Of a stretch of 64,000 nucleotides of DNA, positions 50,618 to 60,302 are shown piece after piece. Where the stretch lies: assembly GCA_903924205.1 (NCBI GenBank), contig CAIYAP010000002.1, forward strand, positions 434,001 to 498,000, read 5' to 3'. The stretch's first letter is position 1. The number at the start of each line of letters is the position of its first letter. This DNA is from an uncultured Actinomycetes bacterium. GTDB taxonomy: Bacteria; Actinomycetota; Acidimicrobiia; Acidimicrobiales; RAAP-2. The translations under genes were made by a program, and so were the position numbers. The notes beneath the pieces were generated by a model. That model did not search any database, was not told the origin of the DNA, and saw only the letters and a list, made by a program, of their open reading frames with translations.

Positions 50618-51184
50618 GTGGACGTTCTCGTCATTGATAATTACGATTCCTTTACGTACAACATCGTGCAGGAGATTGGCGTTCTCGGTGCCGAGGTAGA
50701 TGTTGTTCGTCATGACGCCGTCACACTGGATGACATTGCCCGCTTCGCCCCTCGCGCCATCATCTTGTCGCCGGGGCCGGGTCGTCCCGAAGACGCGGGT
50801 ATTACCTGCGACGTCATCACTCGCTTTGGTCCCACCATTCCCATCTTTGGCGTCTGCCTCGGCCTTCAAGCCATTGGTCACGTTTTTGGGGGATCTATCG
50901 TGGGTGCTCCCCACATCATGCACGGCAAGGTGAGCCCGATTACCCACCAGGGACTCGGGGTGTTTGCGGGACTACCCTCGCCGATTACGGCGACGAGGTA
51001 TCACTCTCTGGTGATTGACCCCGCGACCATGCCGGACTGTTTGGAAGTCACCGCCGAAGTGGACGGTGTCGTGATGGGTGTGCGTCACCGTGAGTGGCCG
51101 CTGGAAGGGGTGCAGTTTCACCCCGAGTCGGTCCTAACACCCGATGGCCCCGCGATGTGGGCCACTTTTCTCGCGCGTCGCTAA
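50618..51184 (+). CDS. pabA: Anthranilate/aminodeoxychorismate synthase glutamine amidotransferase component II
   Basis: [41 protein letters not shown]. Confidence 0.92.
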   Translation: MDVLVIDNYDSFTYNIVQEIGVLGAEVDVVRHDAVTLDDIARFAPRAIILSPGPGRPEDAGITCDVITRFGPTIPIFGVCLGLQAIGHVFGGSIVGAPHIMHGKVSPITHQGLGVFAGLPSPITATRYHSLVIDPATMPDCLEVTAEVDGVVMGVRHREWPLEGVQFHPESVLTPDGPAMWATFLARR

Positions 51185-53061
51185 TGACCCGGGCAGTAAC
51201 CCACGGTTACCGCTGATCCGTACGGTAGCGATGAGCCCGGGGTTTGCTGGGTCTGCGTCAAGACGTAGTCGTTAAACGAGCTGCACCCCGTCGTCAAGGT
51301 GACGAAGTTGCCAATCAGACCCTGCGCTTGGAGCGCTGCCGTCGCATCCGCCATCGTGAGGCCAATCACACTGGGCACCACCACGTTGCAATATCCCGTC
51401 GAGATGATGAAGTTGACCGTGGTACCAGACTTCACCGGCGTACCAATGGCCGGTGTCGTGCCCACCACATTGCCGGAGGGCACGTTGTTGGAGCAGACCT
51501 GAGTCGGTGCCGCACCCACCGTCAAGGAGGCCTGGCCCAAGATCGCCGCGGCTTGCAGCTGCGTCTGATTGGCAATGTCCGGCACGGGATACATCGAGCT
51601 GGGCGACAAGACCTGCAAAATCACTTGGTCACCCGTGTGGCCACTGCTGCCACCGGGGGGAGTTTGGTTGAGCACCACGTTGGGCAAGGATCCTGCGGGC
51701 GCGGTCGACGTGAACTCGATCTTCACGGACAACTTGTCACCCGTCAATGTACTTTCGGCCGTCGAGAGATCGTTACCCACCACGTTGGGAATGGTGACGG
51801 GAGTCGACGACTGACCCAAGCTGACGTTCAGGGTCACCGCCTGACCGCGCGTGACGTGTTCGCCCGCGGCCGGCTTCGTGGACACCACGGTGCCACTGGG
51901 CTCTGAGGACGCCACCAGGTTGGTGGATCCAACCACGAGCCCGTCACCGGTGATGGTGGACGTCGCTGAGGTAATGGTGTCGCCCACCACGTTGGGCATG
52001 CGCGACACCGTGGTCGGCTGCAAGGCGAGGTAGCCACCCACCGCCGCGACAATGACGATGATGGCGGCAGCGGCATACCACAGGGGATTAACGCCGCGCC
52101 GACGAGCACGGACATCAGTGCGCGGACCGCTCATCACCGGAACCGCTTGGGTGCGCTCACCGGTCACCGCGGCAACGGAGCGGGTGGCATCGTCCACGTA
52201 GCCACCCCGGCCGCGCGGCACGATGGGCTCACCTTGCGCATAGCGAAGGAGATCTGAACGCAGGTCGTCCGCCGTCGGGTACCGCTCGGGTAAACGCTTC
52301 GCCAGGGCCTTCGTCACAATCGCGTCGAGATCCGACGGAATCGTCGGATTGATGGAACGAGCGGGCGTCAAGGCCTGGCGCACGTGCATCGACGCCACTG
52401 CCACGGGAGAGTCGCCCACAAACGGCGGCCGGCCGGTGAGCATTTCGTAGAGAACGACCCCCAACGAATACACGTCAGAGCGACCATCGACGGCTTGCCC
52501 TTCGGCCTGCTCGGGTGAGAAGTACGTGGCGGTACCCATGACTAATCCCGCCTGGGTCAAGTTGTCGTGCGTTGAAATAGCCTGCGCAATTCCGAAGTCA
52601 GTGACTTTTACTTGACCGTCAGCGGTGAGGAGAATATTTCCCGGCTTCACATCGCGGTGCACCACACCGGTGCGGTGTGCGTAGGACAACGCGCTCGCCA
52701 CGGCCGCGGTGATGCGGACAGCTTCGATGGCCGACACGGTGCCCACTTCGTGCAACTTTCCCGCGAGCGACACACCATCAATGAGCTCCATGACAATGAA
52801 GTAGGTGCCGCGCTCTTCGCCCCAGTCGAAAACCGGAACGATGTTGGGGTGTGAAAGGTTCGCGGCGGCCTGAGCCTCACGACGGAATCGTTCGACAAAA
52901 GTGGGGTCATTGGATAACTCGGGGTAGAGCACCTTGAGCGCGACAGAACGGTTGAGAAGTTGGTCGTGGGCGCGATACACAATCGCCATCCCCCCTCGGG
53001 CAATGAGGTGGGTGATTTGGTAGCGACCGCTAAAGATTCGCTGGTCGGTAACGGGCTCCAT
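51181..53061 (-). CDS. pknB: Serine/threonine protein kinase PknB with four PASTA repeats
   Basis: [34 protein letters not shown] repeats ([32 protein letters not shown]). Confidence 0.95.
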   Translation of the reverse strand: MEPVTDQRIFSGRYQITHLIARGGMAIVYRAHDQLLNRSVALKVLYPELSNDPTFVERFRREAQAAANLSHPNIVPVFDWGEERGTYFIVMELIDGVSLAGKLHEVGTVSAIEAVRITAAVASALSYAHRTGVVHRDVKPGNILLTADGQVKVTDFGIAQAISTHDNLTQAGLVMGTATYFSPEQAEGQAVDGRSDVYSLGVVLYEMLTGRPPFVGDSPVAVASMHVRQALTPARSINPTIPSDLDAIVTKALAKRLPERYPTADDLRSDLLRYAQGEPIVPRGRGGYVDDATRSVAAVTGERTQAVPVMSGPRTDVRARRRGVNPLWYAAAAIIVIVAAVGGYLALQPTTVSRMPNVVGDTITSATSTITGDGLVVGSTNLVASSEPSGTVVSTKPAAGEHVTRGQAVTLNVSLGQSSTPVTIPNVVGNDLSTAESTLTGDKLSVKIEFTSTAPAGSLPNVVLNQTPPGGSSGHTGDQVILQVLSPSSMYPVPDIANQTQLQAAAILGQASLTVGAAPTQVCSNNVPSGNVVGTTPAIGTPVKSGTTVNFIISTGYCNVVVPSVIGLTMADATAALQAQGLIGNFVTLTTGCSSFNDYVLTQTQQTPGSSLPYGSAVTVGYCPGH

Positions 53062-53100
53062 ACCCCCGTAAGACTAGGGGGTAGAGGTGACGTCTCGCCG

Positions 53101-54603
53101 TCAGCGCGGACAGGTGCTCGAGGTCCCCGTCGGCGCCAGTCCCGCCTGAATGGCGAGGGTGCCCTCAATAAGACACTTCACCACGGGACCTGCGACCAAC
53201 GCGCCGGTGTAGTCGATGGACTGGAAGGGAACGACCACCGCGATCGCGACGGTGGGGTGGTTCGCGGGGGCGAACGCAATCATCCAGTCGTCAGTGTTGT
53301 TGTGACTATTTCCGGTCTGGGCCGTACCGGTCTTCGCGGCCACCTGGTTTTGGTACAAGAAACCCACCCCCGAGGCGGTGCCGTGGGTGACCACGCCGCG
53401 CATCAATGGAACCAGCTCCGCCGCCTGCAGTGAGCTCAACGGGTGTAGCCAGCCGTGCGCGTGGTACGACTTCGCGATGGAGCCATCCGCGTTCAAAATC
53501 TCGCTCATGATGTGAGGGGCCATGATGACGCCGCCATTGGCAATACCTGCCGCGACCAGGGCATTTTGCAGCGCGGTGGCACGGACATTTTGCTGGCCAA
53601 TAGAGGAATACGCCAAGCCGGGGAGGTCGTAGTGGAAGGCTGAGGACGGCGGGAAGTATGCCGGCGTGACACTCGGTAGATCCAGCGGTGGGCGCTGGTT
53701 GTACCCAAAGGCCGTGGCGGTGTTCGACATGCCATCGGCCCCGACATCGAGACCCAACAGGGCATATCCCGGGTCACACGACGCCGGCAACATTGCCACG
53801 ACCGTGCCGCCACATGGGGTGTGGCCCGAGTTGTAGAGCAAGTTATTCGTGGTCGGCAAGTGAGTGGCAACGACCACCGGATAGGACTTCTGCACCAGCG
53901 CGGGCTTCGTCAGGAGGGCGGCGGCCGTGGTCACCACCTTCATGGTGGAGCCCGGCGGGAAAGTCTGTTGAATCGCGACATTGCCGAGTGGGGGGAAACC
54001 GTGACCGTTGTTCGTGGTAATTGCCTTCCACGTCGCCGCCTGGGTGGTCTGAGAAACATCCGTCATCCCGAGAGGGTCGTAGGTGGGGTTGGAATACATC
54101 GCCAGAACCGCTCCGCTGCGGGGGTCCAGCACCACCGCCGCGCCATCTCGACCCGCCAAGGCATTTTGCGCAATGCGTTGCAACGCGGGCTGAATGGTCG
54201 TCACCAGCTTGCTCGCCGCCTGAGTGGGATTTATCAGTTGGCTCCACGACTGTGCGGGCTGGCTGTGCGCGGACAAGATCGAGTTGTACTCCTGCTCCAG
54301 TGCCCAGGTGCCGTAATACGGTGAGGCAAATCCCACCACACCCGCCGTGAGCGCACCCAACGGATACACGCGCTTCCAGGGATAGGTTGATGACGTCGAG
54401 GGAACGGATTGAGCGAGCACGGTGCCATCGGCCGCCAAGATGTCGCCACGGGCATAGGTGAGACCGGACTGATTAATGCGCGGGTTGTACCCCGACTCAT
54501 TCAGCGTCGGGGCATGGAAAAAGGCCAGATTGGCGGCTTGTCCCACGACGAGTGCGATGAGCCCAAGGAAAACCACGCCAATCCAGGCAATGCGGCGAGA
54601 CAT
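53101..54603 (-). CDS. pbpA: Penicillin-binding protein PbpA (class B transpeptidase)
   Basis: FPPGSTMKVVT (SxxK), AAKTGTAQ (KTG). Confidence 0.92.
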   Translation of the reverse strand: MSRRIAWIGVVFLGLIALVVGQAANLAFFHAPTLNESGYNPRINQSGLTYARGDILAADGTVLAQSVPSTSSTYPWKRVYPLGALTAGVVGFASPYYGTWALEQEYNSILSAHSQPAQSWSQLINPTQAASKLVTTIQPALQRIAQNALAGRDGAAVVLDPRSGAVLAMYSNPTYDPLGMTDVSQTTQAATWKAITTNNGHGFPPLGNVAIQQTFPPGSTMKVVTTAAALLTKPALVQKSYPVVVATHLPTTNNLLYNSGHTPCGGTVVAMLPASCDPGYALLGLDVGADGMSNTATAFGYNQRPPLDLPSVTPAYFPPSSAFHYDLPGLAYSSIGQQNVRATALQNALVAAGIANGGVIMAPHIMSEILNADGSIAKSYHAHGWLHPLSSLQAAELVPLMRGVVTHGTASGVGFLYQNQVAAKTGTAQTGNSHNNTDDWMIAFAPANHPTVAIAVVVPFQSIDYTGALVAGPVVKCLIEGTLAIQAGLAPTGTSSTCPR

Positions 54604-54605
54604 GC

Positions 54606-55751
54606 TTAGCCCTGGCCCGAGATGAGGGCATAGGTCTTGAAATAGTTGATTTGCGAAATCGCCGCCGCCGAGGTGGGCTCCACCATCTTCGCCGTGAGTG
54701 ACGCGATGTCAGCTGGTCGAAGGTTGGTAGCCGTCAGTGTGGGTTCCGCCAAAATTTCATTTGCGTGAAACCACAACACCGACGTGGTCTGACCTTGATA
54801 CAAGGTCACCCCTTGTGGCGTCAGGGTCAAGTAATACGACGAGTAGTACCACCAATTGAGAATTTGATAGCCCCCGCCGAGAATGAGTGCAAGCACGAGC
54901 GCAACCACCGTGACCACGGGCCAGCGTCGCCGAACGGTGCGCCGCTTATTTAATCCCGGCGAGGCGCTGGGTGCGAAAGTCGACGCCGCGGGCTCAGCCG
55001 GACGTCGAGACTCTTCATCGACGGTTACCAATTGCTCGGTGATGTGCGCAATGACGACCGAGATGTTGTCGCGACCACCCGCGGAATTCGCCTGGTCGAT
55101 CAGCCGAGCAGTGGCGAGATCAAGATCGGCCGAACTCTCCACGATGTCGATCATGTCGTGATCACTTACCTCATTTGACAGACCGTCCGAACACAGAATG
55201 AGAAAGTCGCCGGGCTGGGCATTGAGTAGTCCACTGTCGATCGCGACGTCGCGCTCCGTCCCGAGTGCGCGAGTGAGTTGGTGACGGCGAGGATCCACCG
55301 CTGCTTCCTCGGGTGTCAATCGGCCGAGGCGCACCATTTCGTCGGCCACCGAGTGGTCATCGGTGACTTGCCGAATGGCCCCCTCACGAACGAGATAGAT
55401 ACGCGAGTCACCGACGTGAACGTAGGCGAGAGCGACGCCATCTTCATGGGGGATGAGGGCGGTGGCGACCAAGGTGGTGCCCATGCCCCAGCGATCAGGG
55501 TTCTCGGCAACATTGTCGAGGATGGCCATATTGGCGGCTCGCACCGCATCGGTGAGTTCATTCAGCGTGGTCGCGGTCGCCGCGCGGTCGAGAAATGTCG
55601 CAACGGCGATACCCGATGCCACTTCACCCGCCGCGTGACCACCCATTCCATCAGCCACTACGGCGAGGTTTCCTCTCGTGCCGAGTGAGTCCTCATTCGC
55701 ACTGCGAACTCGGCCAACATCGGTCGCGGACGCCAGCGACCATCCGCTCAC
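54606..55751 (-). CDS. pstP: PP2C-type Ser/Thr phosphatase PstP
   Basis: TDVGRVRSANEDSLGT, VVADGMGGHAAGEVAS, LCSDGLSNEV, GGRDNISVVI. Confidence 0.94.
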   Translation of the reverse strand: MSGWSLASATDVGRVRSANEDSLGTRGNLAVVADGMGGHAAGEVASGIAVATFLDRAATATTLNELTDAVRAANMAILDNVAENPDRWGMGTTLVATALIPHEDGVALAYVHVGDSRIYLVREGAIRQVTDDHSVADEMVRLGRLTPEEAAVDPRRHQLTRALGTERDVAIDSGLLNAQPGDFLILCSDGLSNEVSDHDMIDIVESSADLDLATARLIDQANSAGGRDNISVVIAHITEQLVTVDEESRRPAEPAASTFAPSASPGLNKRRTVRRRWPVVTVVALVLALILGGGYQILNWWYYSSYYLTLTPQGVTLYQGQTTSVLWFHANEILAEPTLTATNLRPADIASLTAKMVEPTSAAAISQINYFKTYALISGQG

Positions 55752-56188
55752 TTCACAACCTCGATCAAAATGCCACCAATTTGAATGATGTCGCCACGTT
55801 GTAATTGAACGCGGCCCTTCACTAGTTCCTGGTTGACGTACGTGCCATTCGTGGAACCTAAGTCTTCGAGAAGAAGTTCATTCTCATCGCGAGTAAATCG
55901 AGCGTGGCGACCCGAAATGAAGGTGTCTCGCAATTGCTGATCCGCCTCGCTTGAGCGACCCACTACCAAGGACGTCTCCACCTCAAGGCGTTGGCCGTCG
56001 TATTCCGCTGGTTCGAGAATTTCAAGTTCTAACCACGTCGAACGAGCGGGCCGACGAAGAAGCGGGTCGCCATCCGGGCGCGTCTCGACCACCATGGCGC
56101 GCGCCATCCAGATGAAGAGAATGGCACCGAGGCAGAGAATCAGAATCTGCAGAGGCCGAACCACCCCGGTGAACGTGGAGGCAATCAT
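55748..56188 (-). CDS. fhaB: FHA-domain protein FhaB-like
   Basis: N-terminal TM; VVGRSSEADQQLRDTFISGRHARFT...LEDLGSTNGTYVNQ. Confidence 0.88.
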   Translation of the reverse strand: MIASTFTGVVRPLQILILCLGAILFIWMARAMVVETRPDGDPLLRRPARSTWLELEILEPAEYDGQRLEVETSLVVGRSSEADQQLRDTFISGRHARFTRDENELLLEDLGSTNGTYVNQELVKGRVQLQRGDIIQIGGILIEVVK

Positions 56189-56193
56189 GGTGA

Positions 56194-56841
56194 TCAGACG
56201 AGCTCAATCCGAAACCGCGTCGGACCCACTTGGATCTCATCGCGTGGCGACAAGGACACGGCGGTGATGCGATGGCCATTCACAAATGTGCCGTTAGTGG
56301 AGCCCAAGTCTTTAATCGCCACACCCTTGGCCGTGCGCCAGATTTCGGCGTGGCGACGTGAGACCAAGGTGTCGGGCACGGTGACATCAGCATCAGATGT
56401 ACGCCCCACCACGAGCGGACTGGCTCCGATAGTCCACGATTGTCCATCCTCGGCGACCAATCGGGGCTGGCTTTCGCCACGAACAAAGCTGGTGCGCACC
56501 TCGAGATCACCGCCGGACAGTTCATCGTCAACAAAAATCTGGACCGAAACGGGTCCGGCGAAGTTGTAACTCTCCGACAGGGCATGCTGGCGAACTGCCT
56601 CGGCGAGTTCATCGATGAGAGACCCTTGGAATCCTTCGAAACGCTCGCCGTCGGCGGCTGACAGCCACACCTTGACTTTGTTCGGCGAAATGAGGCCCTG
56701 TGAGGTCACCCGGCGGTTCAGGTCAATCTCTCGAATGATTTTTTGAGCGATTTCAATTGGTTGCAGGGAACTACGAAATGGACGTGACAGGCCTCGATTA
56801 AAGATGCTTTCGAGTCGACTCTCAATGTCGCGAAGGGCCAT
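56194..56841 (-). CDS. fhaA: FhaA-like protein (DUF3662 + FHA domain)
   Basis: ALRDIESRLESIFNRGLSRPFRSSLQPIEIAQKIIREI; VVGRTSDADVTVPDTLVSRRHAEI...LGSTNGTFVNG. Confidence 0.88.
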   Translation of the reverse strand: MALRDIESRLESIFNRGLSRPFRSSLQPIEIAQKIIREIDLNRRVTSQGLISPNKVKVWLSAADGERFEGFQGSLIDELAEAVRQHALSESYNFAGPVSVQIFVDDELSGGDLEVRTSFVRGESQPRLVAEDGQSWTIGASPLVVGRTSDADVTVPDTLVSRRHAEIWRTAKGVAIKDLGSTNGTFVNGHRITAVSLSPRDEIQVGPTRFRIELV

Positions 56842-56915
56842 AACGTTTCCATCGTATCGGTGGAACCTCGCCAATTTGGACCGCGGGGAAATGGTCTAGA
56901 CTGATGAGTCCATTC

Positions 56916-57001
56916 GGGCGAGTGGTGAAATGGCAGACACGCTAGCTTCAGGTGCTAGTTCTCGAAAGGGAGTGCGGGTTCAAGTCCCGCCTCGCCCACC
57001 A
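56916..57001 (+). tRNA. tRNA-Leu (CAG), CCA encoded
   Basis: GGGCGAGTGGTGAAATGGCAGACACGCTAGCTTCAGGTGCTAGTTCTCGAAAGGGAGTGCGGGTTCAAGTCCCGCCTCGCCCACCA; loop TTCAGGT, long variable arm. Confidence 0.95.
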
Positions 57002-57005
57002 GATT

Positions 57006-57416
57006 TCAACGAATGTGTAGCATTTGAAGAAATTGGGCTGGTGGGATCACGGGAATCTGGTTCGCGAGCTCCAGCAGATCGTTGTCACCACTAACGAGAT
57101 TCGACCGGCTGATCTGAGCGAGCGCAATGAGATAGTCATCATTGGCATCACGCGATTGCACAACAGGTTTAATTCCCTTGGTGCTGAACCACGTTGCGTG
57201 GTGGCGCAACAGTGAACTAATGGCTTCAGATTCAGTTGTGGTAATTCTGCTGGCAATCTTTGGGTATCTCAACGTGCTTTCAAGCTCGCCTACTAATTCC
57301 TCAGACACAACGAGTTCAAAGGCCCCGAGTCGCCAAGTTCGAAGAAGTTGTGCGGGCGCCCCATGCGCAGACAGAAGTGCAGAAACCAGCACGTTCACAT
57401 CGAGAACGGCGCGCAT
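57006..57416 (-). CDS. PIN-domain toxin (COG1569-like)
   Basis: MRAVLDVNVLVSALLSAHGAPAQLLRTWRLGAFELVVSEELVGELESTL...DANDDYLIALA acidic PIN residues. Confidence 0.85.
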   Translation of the reverse strand: MRAVLDVNVLVSALLSAHGAPAQLLRTWRLGAFELVVSEELVGELESTLRYPKIASRITTTESEAISSLLRHHATWFSTKGIKPVVQSRDANDDYLIALAQISRSNLVSGDNDLLELANQIPVIPPAQFLQMLHIR

Positions 57417-57419
57417 TCG

Positions 57420-57650
57420 CTATGACCGGGCGTGACGCGCTGCCTCTTGCGCTTCGCGAGACAAATTCATGGCCTCTTGTTCAGTGAGTGTCGCTCGTTG
57501 CCATATTTCATCGAGAAGATCGAAACCGAGATCTCGACGAAGTGCTTCTTCAATGACTTGACTGTCACCTTTACCCGAACGAGCAGCTTCCACCTTGATT
57601 GCCGTTAGTAAGTCTTCGTCAATAGTAAGGGTTGTTCGTGTTTTTGGCAT
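57420..57650 (-). CDS. Ribbon-helix-helix antitoxin
   Basis: MPKTRTTLTIDEDLLTAIKVEAARSGKGDSQVIEEALRRDLG; directly upstream of PIN toxin; TATGAT box 6 nt before ATG. Confidence 0.85.
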   Translation of the reverse strand: MPKTRTTLTIDEDLLTAIKVEAARSGKGDSQVIEEALRRDLGFDLLDEIWQRATLTEQEAMNLSREAQEAARHARS

Positions 57651-58025
57651 AAAATCATCATAGCATCTTTGCGTCAATCCTAGTCGTGCACCAAGCCTAG
57701 GAGCTCCTGAACGGTCCTTTCGGACCCGTGGGGCACTACTAGTCCCGCCTCGGGAACATGACTCCGGTCGAATTCGAGGCAGTCTTGATGTCAACAAGTG
57801 CAGCATGAAATTACAAACTAAAACTGTCAACTAAACCGACATCAGTCCCGAGTGACCTGCCACCTCCATCGGGAAGCATGCATGTTCGAACCTTGGCCGG
57901 CCACTGTGTGAAGTGACTTCATCACCCGCTTCCCGACCTTCAGAATCTTGATGGAATCGTCACATCAAACAATCAAGGAGTTTTTCCGTACTACCTAGGA
58001 TGAACGACGCCGCGCTGATGAACAG

Positions 58026-60293
58026 GTGAATCGACAACTCTTCATGACACACCTCCGTTCGATGACACGCGTGCCCGGGGCTCAGCACTTCTTTCGTAGC
58101 CGACCATGGGGCTCCTACTTTTCTGTCGTGGTGGTCTGTGCGATCATCGCACTCGCCAATTTCTTCTACATCGCGCAACTACGCACTCAAGATGCATTGA
58201 GCTGGACATCTCAAATCTCCACCTTCACCATGCACGCACAACCTGCGATTGATCCCAATGTGGGTTATCTCACTCAGGCGTTGGGGCACCTTGCCGCGCA
58301 TGATCTCCTTCACCTTCATATGCCGTGGTGGAATCCCTATGCCGGGGTAGGGATGCCCTTGGCGGGCGACATGCAAAGCGGTGCCCTGTCACCCTTTGTC
58401 GCTCTGCTTGCCCTACCGAATGGTCTGTTGTGGTTTCACCTGGCACTGGAAATTGCCGCCGGAATCGCCACCTACCTTCTCCTTCGCCGCTGGGTGGAGT
58501 CAGACATCATCGCAATGACCACCGGTGTGCTCTTCGGATTGAATGGCACTTTCGCCTGGGTAGGCAATGCCGTCGAGAATCCCGTGTTGTATCTGCCGCT
58601 CGCGCTACTGGGTATTGAGATCATCGTGTCCGCGATGTCCCGTCGACGCTGGGGCTTCACCTTGCTGGCGGTGGCGATTGCGGGATCTATCTATGCCGGC
58701 TTTCCTGAAGTTGCTTTTTTGAACGCGCTCATGGTCGTGGCATTTGGTGTCCTACGCAGTTTCTCCTTGGCTCGCGCTCAACAGCGACGAGCTATCGGAC
58801 AAGTAGTCATCGGTGTGGTGATTGGTGTCGCTTTGTCGTTACCAATTCTCGTCGCGTTTGGCGATTACCTCGCCGTCGCCGATGTCGGCATCCATCGCGA
58901 CGCCAGTCACTTTGCTCTCCCACTTCGCTCTCTGGCAATGATGGTGAACCCGTACATCATGGGGCCGATTAATAACGTTCCTGCGACCGTGACATATTGG
59001 GGTGGTATCGGTGGCTTCTTTGGCGTCGGCCTTCTCGCCGTCAGCACCATGGGGATTTGGGGGCGTCGATGGCGAGCCATTCGTGTCTTCTTGGTGTCGT
59101 GGCTAGTTTTTTCCTTTCTCGGCAGCTTCAACGTGGGGGGCAGCCTCCACCTGTGGAATGTCATTCCTTTTGTTCATCAGATCGTTCTCGGGCGGTACAT
59201 CACCTCCTCATGCGAGCTAGCCGTGATCATTCTGGCGGCCTTCGCATTAGATGACGTACGACGTCGAGAGATGAAGTGGTCAACAGCTGTCGCCTCACTC
59301 CTGACCGGCAGTGTTCTCGTTACCGTCATCAACCGCGCAGCCGACGACGTCACTCGCGGCACAATGATGTCCGGCACGGCGAGGATAGTTATTGCCGTCT
59401 CTCACGTCGCGCCGTTTGTCATTTTGGGATTAATGCTGCTCGCTGTTGTGGTGGCACGAGGGAGGTGGCGATATCTCCTCATCGCCACCACACTGATCCT
59501 CGAAGTGGTTGGAAATTTTGCGGTTACCGAGGTTGCCGCCCCTCGTGACTATCACTTAGCGACGGGACCATTGAGTTTTCTCCAACACCATCTGACCGGG
59601 TATCGCGTGGTGAGTTTCAACCCGATTCAGCCCAACTGGGGTTCCTTTTTTGAACTGGCGACCTTAAATGCGCATGACCTTCCCTTCCCGACGAAGTTTG
59701 AGGAATTAATTGCTCACGACCTCCCCTTGGGGTCACCACACGTCCCGTGGAGTTACTACGTGTACGAGGGGCGTACGGGTGCCGAGGCCTACAGCAAGTC
59801 GGTGGCCACACATCTGTCGACTTTTGAAAATGCCGGGGTCAAGTTCATCATTGCGAATACCGACTGGCCACTGGACCCCGCCTTCATCTCCCTCCACTTG
59901 CCTCGGACGTATCACGGGGAGGGTTACGACATCTACGAGTTACCTCACCCCTCGCCCCTCTACAGCGCGCCTGGGTGCCGATTCAGTTCGGAGTCAGTCA
60001 ATGCGGTGACCGCCACCTGTGATCACCCCCAAGTGGTCATTCGTCGGGAGTTATCGATGCCAGGCTGGACTGCCACTATCAATGGCCATGCCGTCAATCT
60101 CGATCTATCGAGGCCGTATCAACGGATAGTTGTGATGTCCGGTGTCAATACACTTCGTTTCAATTTCTCCCCGCCACATGAAATGCCGGCGGAGTTCGCC
60201 AGCGCAGCGGCGATGGGGGGATTACTGATGACGGCACGTCGTAATCGCCGACGGGCTGATAGTCGTGAGGATGCGACCAGCCCCTCTGGATAG
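58026..60293 (+). CDS. Large polytopic membrane protein, YfhO-like
   Basis: About 12 TM helices; PWWNPYAGVGMPLAGDMQSGALSP and C-terminal RRELSMPGWTATINGHAVNLD pattern typical of YfhO family. Confidence 0.7.
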   Translation: MNRQLFMTHLRSMTRVPGAQHFFRSRPWGSYFSVVVVCAIIALANFFYIAQLRTQDALSWTSQISTFTMHAQPAIDPNVGYLTQALGHLAAHDLLHLHMPWWNPYAGVGMPLAGDMQSGALSPFVALLALPNGLLWFHLALEIAAGIATYLLLRRWVESDIIAMTTGVLFGLNGTFAWVGNAVENPVLYLPLALLGIEIIVSAMSRRRWGFTLLAVAIAGSIYAGFPEVAFLNALMVVAFGVLRSFSLARAQQRRAIGQVVIGVVIGVALSLPILVAFGDYLAVADVGIHRDASHFALPLRSLAMMVNPYIMGPINNVPATVTYWGGIGGFFGVGLLAVSTMGIWGRRWRAIRVFLVSWLVFSFLGSFNVGGSLHLWNVIPFVHQIVLGRYITSSCELAVIILAAFALDDVRRREMKWSTAVASLLTGSVLVTVINRAADDVTRGTMMSGTARIVIAVSHVAPFVILGLMLLAVVVARGRWRYLLIATTLILEVVGNFAVTEVAAPRDYHLATGPLSFLQHHLTGYRVVSFNPIQPNWGSFFELATLNAHDLPFPTKFEELIAHDLPLGSPHVPWSYYVYEGRTGAEAYSKSVATHLSTFENAGVKFIIANTDWPLDPAFISLHLPRTYHGEGYDIYELPHPSPLYSAPGCRFSSESVNAVTATCDHPQVVIRRELSMPGWTATINGHAVNLDLSRPYQRIVVMSGVNTLRFNFSPPHEMPAEFASAAAMGGLLMTARRNRRRADSREDATSPSG

Positions 60294-60302
60294 TCTCGCG
60301 CT

